Part shown: piece after piece, positions 58,001 through 64,000 of the stretch
Layout: every line of letters starts with the position of its first letter
Numbering within the stretch: position 1 is the stretch's first letter
Assembly: GCA_905178155.1 (NCBI GenBank)
Contig: CAJINV010000016.1
Span: 124,001 to 188,000 of the forward strand
From: Amoebophrya sp. A120
Lineage: Eukaryota > Sar > Dinophyceae > Syndiniales > Amoebophryaceae
Length of the DNA stretch: 64,000 bases
Direction of reading: 5' to 3'
Program-made: the position numbers and the translations under genes
Notes under the pieces: generated by a model
The model's input: the letters and a program-made list of their open reading frames with translations, nothing else
The model's database searches: none
What the model was told of the DNA's origin: nothing

Positions 58001-61000
58001 AATCCTGAAGCATGACAGATCTAGCATATCATGCTGATTCTAGCATCAAAAATTCCAAAACACGAATAGAAAATGCTTCTCATAGGGCTCCGCATGAGAA
58101 ACTTTTTTGGCATGCAGAATTGCATGACAACTCTGGTGTAGGGACGTTTTTACTCAGGATAGGGTGCTGTTGGTGTTCTGCAATGAAGGCGTTGTGTAGG
58201 GAACCGGGGACTCGGTCAATTGGAGGTGCTGCTTCTTGACAAGAACGCTGAGATTTTGATTTCCTCCTGTTGTGTTATGATTCACCGGCGTCGTGTCTTT
58301 AGAAGACGACTGTCCACCTTCGAGAAGATGTAGTTGACCTGCTCTACTATTGGGTTTTGTCTTCACCGGAAACAGCTTCCCGATTCTGCATCCCAGCCGG
58401 ACGTCCAGCTTGTTCCGCTTCGCTACCATTTTGCCAAGTTCGGACATTTTCGGCCAACCAACGAAGACCCGATTGTCTTGCAACTCCCGTTATGCATTGC
58501 AAATATGTCTGGGTCTGAATCTGGAAACTTGTGATGCAAGGAAGGGAATAGTGAGCGCACTGTAATGTGCTCCCCAGCATGACAAGTTTTTCTGTGGTTC
58601 AGAGTTGCGTACTCCGCATGAGAAACTGCGTGTTTGCATGACAGACAAGAGGAGCCCTTCGCGGGCACGCAATACAGAGTTCAGAGTCATGCCAGACTCG
58701 CATGACAAATCTCGCAATCTCCCAAAACCAGACATATTTGCAGTGCATACCCGTTCCGAACCGGTTTGCCCGTACATTTGCTCGCGGCTGATTAAATCCT
58801 CGCCTTGCACCTCATCGCGGTTCTGGTGCGTCTTCAAATGATTGTTCCCCCGTGGGGAGGATTTCAGATGATTCTCCCGGGGGGAACTCACTTTTGCGGC
58901 AGCAGATGCTTTGTTGCGATCCTCGTCTTCGGCATTTTTGTTATCCCTCGAAGTCGTGCCTTGGCCTTGCCCCTCTTTACGATCATCGCCCCCGTTTCTT
59001 GGTGAGGATTTTTTCTCCACACCCGAGCAGAGGTCAACATCATTTTTGCTGGAAGTGGGAGTCGTGGCAAGCAGAGTTGTGCCGTTAGACATTTTTCCCC
59101 CAGGAGCTGCACCACTCGCGGCCGTTGACGTTTTCATTTCTGCTAACAGTTCCTCCTTTCGGTTGAACTCCTTTAGAGCGTACAACCCGCATTCTAACTC
59201 GTGGGTCGCGGCTATTTCGTCGGAGGTGCGCTCCTCTGGAATCATATTGTTGTTTTTCACTTATGCACTGCAAAAGTATTATATTATATCGCACTTGTAC
59301 TAATTGCAGTCGTGCATCATGACCAGCCTCTTCCTTACTGTATTAAATCCGCATTACAACTTCCATTCATGTAGCATCAAATTTGTGAAACGCGATTACA
59401 ACTGCTAGTACGAAGATATTACTTGTGCAATTCCAATTCATAGCACTTTTCCTTTATCGATTTTGCAATCCTCGTCCGCGGCCGAGGCCACGCGACTTCG
59501 CGCACAGGCAGGAGCACCCCCACTCTTGCGATCGATGTTGAGGAAGTCGACATCGTAGCACCAGCAGTCGTACAGAATGGGGTTCTATGGATTGCAAATA
59601 TGTCTGGGTCTGGAAGGTTGGAACTTGTAATGCTGGCTTTCCATACCTAGAAAATCTGTATTGCATAACCAACAAAAGTCGCAGCCTCTTTTGTACATGC
59701 AATTTCGCAGGCTCGCATGCAGATTGCCTATGAGAAAGCGTTCTGGAAAGTTGTCATGCTGGGTCGCATTCGGAACTGTTTCCATCATCCACGCTTTAGC
59801 ATCACAAGTCTCCAGACCCAGACATTTTTGCATTTGATAGGTTCTTCCCGTTGCGCCACTCCACAGCGCCGACCTCATCTCGCGGCGCCTCTTCCTCGAT
59901 CACCGACCGGAGCTTGGAGGCGGTGGATGCCCAATTGTAACCAGCCGCGTCTCTGTCCGATCCCGGGTTTTCCCCCTTGTCACTGCTCTGCCCCCCCTGG
60001 GAAGCCGAGGTGTTGCCGACATCGCTGGTTGTGCTGGATTCGCCGTCTTCGTCACCCGCAGGGCTGGACGCAGATTCGCGGTCCTTCAGCATCCGCTTCT
60101 ATCATTTGTAAAAACGTCCCCACCCCAGAGTCAGGCTGGGGACTCTGCAACACAAACCTTGAAGTTTCCGGAACCACGCATGACAATAATGTAGGCTGTA
60201 ATGTAGTGCAGTTTAGTAAACAAAGCCGCATAACAAATCCATCTCCTCATCCTGTTTGCAGCATTACAAGTTCCAAAAAACAATTGGAAATGCCTCTCAT
60301 GGGGATGCGCATTACAAGCGCTCGTGTGCTTGCGGATCTGCATGACAACTCTGAGGTGGGGATGTTTTTACACAGGATAGCTTCTTATTGTTGTTCTCTT
60401 TCTCTTTCTCCGCCACCTCCTGGGAGTGCGTCCTCGTGCGTTCTTTATTGTTCACACCCCACCTGGGTTCGTGATCCTTCGGCAACCCCCACCGTCCGGT
60501 CTGCAAGCCGACGTCCTTGAGTTCCGCGGATTTCTCCTTCCCTTGCGAACTGTTTCGCTCGAAGGCGACCGTCTGCATCCAATCTTGGGACTGATAATTA
60601 TTTATTTCGATTTTTAGATACTCGAGGCTTTAATAGCTTCCACTTCGTGCAAGAATTTAACTTTAAGAACCACGATGCTGACAATCAAAGGGCTTAACCA
60701 AGCAAATCAATGAAAATAAAAACGAGGAAGGAAGATATCAAATTGCTAAAACAAAATAAACCAGACGACTTAATGAACTATATACGATCTGTCTGTCAAA
60801 TCCCCCGGATGGAAATTTCCCCAGGCCGCACGTTCTCTGTAGCCAGGCGTGAAAGTGCGGGTGCTTCACGCGGAAAAACGGCGCGCCAAAGTCGAACTGG
60901 TACCCGGTGGGGTCCGGCGCGCGGGTGTGCCGCGTGACTAATCTGCCCCCGCACGCGTTCGCTTTTTCAAAGATGATCACGCTATCAAGTGCAAAAGTGT

Positions 61001-64000
61001 CTGGGTCTGGAAGGATGTAACTTGTGATGCGAAGTTCAGAACACACAAAAATCTCTGATGCATAGGCAGCAAAAGCTGCTCAACTTCTGTCACCAAAATG
61101 AGGGATTTGTCATGCGGATTCAGCATTGCGGAAGCTTGTCGAAACCTGTGATGCTAGAGCTTCCATGCCAGACCTTCTGTGTCATGCCGAAACAGCATGA
61201 CTCTTCCAGACCCAGACATTTTTACATTTCATACACGCTGATCCGGGGCATTTTGATCGCGGTTTTCCGCTGGTTCTTGTTGACCGCAAAGGGGTTATCA
61301 AGAGCAAAAGTGTCTGGGTCTGGAGGAGTGTAGACTTGTCATGCAGATTTTCCATGGCCCATGAGGTCTGGAATGCGGGACTTAGCATGACAGACTCTGC
61401 GAGGTCCCTACCATCAACATCATGCCTATTCTGCATGATAAACTCCGTTCCAACTTGGTCAGAAGTGGACAGCTTTCGGCACTCAGGCAACACAGATTTT
61501 TGCATGCTTCAGATTTACCATGACAAGTTGCAATCTTCCAGACCCAGACATAATTTTTGCAATTCATAGGGGTTCTCGTTTTCGATCAGCATCCGCGACA
61601 TGCTCTTCAATCTCTCCGCAACATATCCACTGCAAAAGTATCGTACTCGTATGAATTGCAGGTATGCATGACAAATCTGATTTCCTACCTGAATCTGCAT
61701 TACAAGTTCCAATTTTCTTCTTGAAAAAATTTGTCATGCGATTTATGCTAGTACGATATTACTTTTGCAATGCATACAACATGCAGCCCGCTGATACCCG
61801 CACCCAAGACGGCGACCCGGATCTCGTTGGATTTCTCGCTCGTGTCCTGGACCTTCATCGAGGCTGAGGAGGTCGCGTTTGCGATTGTTATTTCGTTACC
61901 GCGATTGCCCCGACGAAGATCGTCCCCGGGGGTGGTTTATCCTGTGCAAAAGTATCGCGCTCGTATTGCAATCATGCATTACATATCCCTTTCTCAAGCT
62001 AAATCTGCATTACAAATTTTATTTCTCATGCTGCAGAAATAATTTGTATTGCATTTATACGAATGCGATACTTTTGCAATGCATATGGTTCTACTAGTTG
62101 TAGTACCAGCAGCAGCTCCAGCTCCTTGATCAGGAAGATTATCCTCCGTCGCGTGGATGCCTTCCACGAAGAAAGACCTGTCGCTCCTCATGTGGGGATA
62201 ATTTTCCACCGCTGCATATGGCGTTCTCAAACGTTACACTCTCAACTGTTACACGAAGTTGTGATGCAAAAACAGCAATAGGGAAAGGGGCAAGGTTGTA
62301 ACTCTTGCGTCACAAATTTGGCACAGATTTAGATGCTGTCCAGCCCTTCGATAATTTGTCACGCGAAGCAGCTTGATCGTCTGGCCGCTCATGTTCTTTT
62401 TGCATGGCAAATCATGTAACAGTTGAGAATTTGTAACGTTTGAGAATGCCATACTGCAGCCTCCGCTGCGCACGATGTTGAAAACGCAGATTCCCAACAC
62501 AGGTAAGAATCGTGCGGCCGCGTGTGACTGCTGTCACGGCCGAAAGTAGAGGAACAGTTGCTGGTAGCCTGCGAGTGATTGCTCGACACACTGCTTTTGC
62601 GGGACCGCGGAATGTCATTTTTGAAAAACCTGTCTCCGCTAGTTTCTTGTGCAATTGTCTGCTGGGAAGTTCTTGTGAAAGAACCTCCAGCAGGACCTCC
62701 AATTCGTCTGTCTCTGTGGCCGCTGTTGACGCTGTCGCCGGATTGTGATCTATTGCTCCTCCGGCGGGCGGGGGGAGCTCCAGCTCCAGCTGATGCAGTA
62801 GAACTACCTTTATTAGAGCAGGTACTGTAGTTCCCTGGTGTGCAGGGCGGCGCCCCTGAGCTCATTGGCGTCGATCTGTCGGTGGAGAAACTGCCGAGAT
62901 GTCGCAAAGGCAGCGGCGGGGGGGGAGGCGGTGGGGGTGGAGTCGGGGGCGCATGGTTTACTACTTCTCGAGTTCCAGGTTCTAGGCCGCCACCAGGCAA
63001 TTCTAGTTGTCGTCCTGGGAGCTTTGGAGGTCCTCGACTGTGGTAATCTCCCTTGCCATCTGTAGCTTTTGATTTCCCCGAAGAAGAAGTAGAGGCAGGT
63101 GCGGCTTCCACTTGCAGCTGCGCTTTGTCGAAAGAACTAGTATATCCTGTGTAAAAGTATCGTACTCGTAGTAATCGCAGTCATGCATCACAAATTGCTT
63201 TCTCAAGTGAAATCCGCATGACAAATTTTATTTCTCATGCTGAGGAAATTTGTCATGCGATTTATACTAGTACGATGCTTTTGCATTTCATATAGTAGCG
63301 AAGCTTTGTGCATCTTGCGCAACTACCGGCGTCCGTTCGCCCATGGAGAGGGACGACGTCGAAGATTTCCGCATCGCCTTTTTCCCCCCTTTCTGACAAG
63401 AAGAAGAATCTTGTTTACCGTGCCCTCCTTTATTAACCAACACACTCTGCATCTTATGCATTGCAAAAGTATCGTACTCGTAGTATTGCAATACAAATTA
63501 GCTCAGCATGACAAATGGAATTTCTCATGCTGAAATAGCTTGAAAAAGAAATTTGTGTTGCATGACTGCGATTAGTACGAGTACGATACTTTTGCACAGG
63601 ATACATCTGCTGCTGTTGCAATAATTGCAAGTCTCGCTGTTCCTGTTCCTGTTGCTGGTAATACCAGGTCACGCAGGAATTTTGATTGCTCTCGTGGTTG
63701 TTGTAGTGGCCGATTTGCTGTTGTTGGTGCGAAAGATGTTGGTCGTAACTATCGGACTTGGACCGCCAATTCCAATTTTTGCTGCCTGTGCCTATCTATC
63801 AAATGCAAAAGTGTCAGTCTGGCTCTGGAACAGTCATGCTGCTTTTGCATGACACACAAGGCCTTCGAGAAGCTTCCGCAATGCCGAATGTGCATGACAA
63901 ATGTCCCATTCTGGTGACAGAAAGCGGCCAGCTTTTGCTGCCTGTGCATGAGAGATTTTTATGGGTTGTCAAATGCGCATCACAAGTTTGCATTCTTCCA
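52023..64000 (-). CDS. Renalase-like FAD-dependent amine oxidase, 5' end outside window
   Basis: I traced 25 exons from 63796 down to the TAA at 52023. After removing 19 complete introners and five GT-AG introns they give one frame of 1591 codons. About the first 430 residues are low-complexity (Gln-, Pro- and Ser-rich). A Rossmann FAD motif follows, VAVLGAGISGL, then VIIFEKANACGGRLVTRH and FDFGAPFF. Later come VFVGWPKMSELGKMVAK, FDYVVVSLPGPQTM, LHAWRYAQ and the closing ICGDWASGCATVEGAWWSA. This order matches renalase-type flavin amine oxidases, which oxidise small amines or nicotinamide dihydro-isomers. Long Ser/Glu-rich inserts (56460-60100) split the catalytic region, so the protein is several times the usual ~340 residues. 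It might be a scaffold-like or inactive variant. The true start lies beyond 64000. Confidence 0.85.
52096..52314. mobile_element. Introner, family I (219 bp)
   Basis: Ends TATGCAAGAAAAAAACTGT and ACAGTTTTTTCCTTGCATA. Exact AGGCT repeats. Removal gives LADQMQACIADQYGENL and the C-terminal stop. Only I copy in the window. Confidence 0.9.
52411..54550. repeat. Tandem repeat, two units plus a partial third
   Basis: A unit of about 0.94 kb starts at 52411, 53356 and about 54274 (third copy partial). Each holds a piece of a renalase-gene exon (shared CCAGCCAGCAGTAGTCTTGC), the following intron part, and (in the first two) a GC-rich stretch with shared runs such as CTGCTTTTGACGGGGCCCA. Only the first copy carries the full exon 52315-52448; the other two are decoy exon fragments. 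Confidence 0.85.
52449..54531 (-). other. GT-AG intron containing the tandem repeat
   Basis: Donor AATAGAGG|GTACTTTAC at 54531 and acceptor CAAACAG|GGCGGAG at 52449 keep the frame (GANRG joined to AEKQDYCW). Two further acceptor and exon-like copies lie inside at about 53390 and 54331. Confidence 0.65.
54581..54846. mobile_element. Introner, family A (266 bp), GT-AG register possible
   Basis: Family A ends, exact ATACC repeats. On the sense strand the repeat GGTAT allows a GT donor with a TAG acceptor, the only such case I found. Removal gives LHAWRYAQ in frame. Confidence 0.92.
54907..55132. mobile_element. Introner, family B (226 bp)
   Basis: Ends TATGGGGTTCTCAAACGTTAC and GTTTGAGAGTCCCATA. 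Exact TTCCA repeats. Removal gives PKIDFWKYMFDMRRL in frame. Confidence 0.92.
55200..55456. mobile_element. Introner, family A (257 bp)
   Basis: Family A ends, exact CGTTG repeats. Removal gives LLLSANVPIPENKDY in frame. Confidence 0.93.
55599..55728 (-). other. Ordinary GT-AG intron (130 bp)
   Basis: Donor TCTGC|GTATTTAC and acceptor TCACTAG|GTTTTCGCC, phase 0. Joins the two renalase-like blocks around FASFEWSEQ. Confidence 0.65.
55884..56009 (-). other. Ordinary GT-AG intron (126 bp)
   Basis: Donor ATGCTAG|GTATAG and acceptor CATCCACAG|GTTTTTC, phase 1 on both sides. Confidence 0.75.
56238..56460 (-). other. Ordinary GT-AG intron (223 bp)
   Basis: Donor CTTCAAG|GTATTTC and acceptor ACTCCAG|GTGTTAAC, phase 1 on both sides. 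It links the low-complexity insert to the FDYVVVSLPGPQ block. Confidence 0.7.
56651..56805. mobile_element. Introner, family C (155 bp)
   Basis: Ends TATGAACTGCAAAAGTAACG and CGATGCTTTTGCGGTTCATA. Exact TCCTG repeats. Removal gives RKEQERLQQLLGG in frame. Confidence 0.93.
56859..57120. mobile_element. Introner, family A (262 bp)
   Basis: Family A ends, exact TCGTC repeats. Removal gives CPEEDDPAVPLMIRE in frame. Confidence 0.93.
57628..57783. mobile_element. Introner, family C (156 bp)
   Basis: Ends TATGAACTGCAAAAGTATCG and CGATACCGTTGCAATGCATA. Exact TCTGC repeats. Removal gives VGAGRQTSGVLSENL in frame. Confidence 0.93.
57891..58161. mobile_element. Introner, family D (271 bp)
   Basis: Ends TATCATTTGTAAAAACGTCC and GGGACGTTTTTACTCAGGATA. 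Exact GGGTG repeats. Removal gives NTNSTPLPQDPTRTS in frame. Confidence 0.93.
58491..58749. mobile_element. Introner, family A (259 bp)
   Basis: Family A ends, exact CCCGT repeats. Removal gives TGSERELQDNRVFVGWP in frame, completing the VFVGWPKM block. Confidence 0.93.
59262..59442. mobile_element. Introner, family C (181 bp)
   Basis: Family C ends, somewhat diverged; flanks TCACT and GCACT differ at one base. Removal joins KIDKGKV to KNNNMIPEE in frame. Confidence 0.85.
59588..59839. mobile_element. Introner, family A (252 bp)
   Basis: Family A ends, exact GGTTC repeats. Removal gives VEWRNGKNPILYDCW in frame. Confidence 0.93.
60100..60379. mobile_element. Introner, family D (280 bp)
   Basis: Ends TATCATTTGTAAAAACGTCC and GGGGATGTTTTTACACAGGATA. 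Exact GCTTC repeats. It lies between two in-frame low-complexity exons. Confidence 0.92.
60591..60785 (-). other. Ordinary GT-AG intron (195 bp)
   Basis: Donor CAGATC|GTATATAG and acceptor AATTATCAG|TCCCAAG, phase 0. It follows the FDFGAPFF exon. Confidence 0.65.
60983..61233. mobile_element. Introner, family A (251 bp)
   Basis: Family A ends, exact CACGC repeats. Removal gives MPRISVIIFEKANACGG, the second strand of the FAD domain. Confidence 0.93.
61296..61568. mobile_element. Introner, family A (273 bp)
   Basis: Family A ends, exact GGGGT repeats. Removal gives LIENENPFAVNKNQRK in frame. Confidence 0.93.
61624..61776. mobile_element. Introner, family C (153 bp)
   Basis: Ends TATCCACTGCAAAAGTATCG and CGATATTACTTTTGCAATGCATA. 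Exact CAACA repeats. Removal gives GAGISGLHVAERLKSM in frame; the insertion lies just after the FAD-binding GAGISGL. Confidence 0.93.
61938..62085. mobile_element. Introner, family C (148 bp)
   Basis: Ends TATCCTGTGCAAAAGTATCG and CGATACTTTTGCAATGCATA, exact TGGTT repeats. Shortest element in the window. Removal gives TTTSRTTPGDDLRR in frame. Confidence 0.93.
62217..62453. mobile_element. Introner, family B (237 bp)
   Basis: Ends TATGGCGTTCTCAAACGTTAC and GTAACGTTTGAGAATGCCATA. Exact CTGCA repeats. Removal gives CAAEAAAVENYPHMR in frame. Confidence 0.93.
63143..63292. mobile_element. Introner, family C (150 bp)
   Basis: Ends TATCCTGTGTAAAAGTATCG and CGATGCTTTTGCATTTCATA. Exact TAGTA repeats. 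Removal gives DAQSFATSSFDKAQL in frame. Confidence 0.93.
63455..63603. mobile_element. Introner, family C (149 bp)
   Basis: Ends TATGCATTGCAAAAGTATCG and CGATACTTTTGCACAGGATA. Exact CATCT repeats. Removal gives QQQQMQSVLVNKGG in frame. Confidence 0.93.
63797..64000. mobile_element. Introner, family A, cut by window edge
   Basis: Starts TATCAAATGCAAAAGTGTC with a modified core; the left flank is CTATC. The inner sequence resembles the copies at 35308 and 60983. The right end lies beyond the window, so the gene continues upstream. Confidence 0.85.

Noticed and set aside
1032-63603. A recurrent peptide CKNVWVWK or NAKMSGSGR at exon ends
   Set aside because: This is translation into the terminal repeat of family A introners, not a protein motif.
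314-64000. A known DNA-transposon superfamily for the introners, such as Transib, which also makes 5-bp target repeats
   Set aside because: No transposase gene is present and the TA-type ends do not match the ends I know for that family. Left unassigned.
314-64000. A CRISPR array, because short repeats recur regularly
   Set aside because: Repeats are inverted pairs with exons between, not direct repeats with equal spacers, and the DNA is eukaryotic.
1-64000. tRNA or rRNA genes
   Set aside because: Reading both strands I saw no cloverleaf or rRNA-like segment I could defend; a covariance search would be needed to exclude them.

Overview
The window looks like nuclear DNA of a protist, most likely a dinoflagellate-lineage alveolate. 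A Syndiniales parasite such as Amoebophrya is my best guess, because invasive introner-like introns have been reported there; this is inference. Every gene I can support lies on the minus strand, the one-way gene order typical of dinoflagellates. Genes are rich in low-complexity inserts, use the standard code, and carry a few ordinary GT-AG introns.

The dominant feature is a set of 43 short inverted-repeat elements (148-540 bp, eleven terminal-repeat types, here called A-K). They sit inside coding exons, begin 5'-TA and end TA-3', and are flanked by 5-bp direct repeats. Removing one element plus one repeat copy restores the reading frame in all 41 cases I could test. They behave as introns made by transposition (introners), and almost none can be spliced at GT-AG borders. 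The terminal-repeat types share a rough end consensus and an internal GCATGACAA-like motif.

Layout (all minus strand): 1-5437, a membrane protein gene cut by the window edge, nine introners. 5438-11204, gene-poor, with a duplicated flank, palindromes and GC-rich islands. 11205-31053, four members of one family (P1-P4) with a signal peptide; P1-P3 also carry a His...Asn-Cys-Gln domain that may be a permuted papain-like fold. P1 has four introners that P2 and P3 lack at the alignable sites. 32571-33976, a single-pass membrane protein paralogous to the first gene. 34975-39363, a polytopic membrane protein fused to an ADP-ribosyltransferase-like and an endonuclease/exonuclease/phosphatase domain. 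39842-40423, a small protein with an L51/S25/CI-B8-like domain, probably mitochondrial. 42597-47400, a cryptochrome/photolyase. About 48418-48816, part of a small unknown gene. 52023-64000, a renalase-like FAD amine oxidase with 20 introners and a tandemly repeated ~0.94-kb unit in its last ordinary intron.

The genes do not form one pathway. What unites the window is the recent spread of introners through its coding exons.
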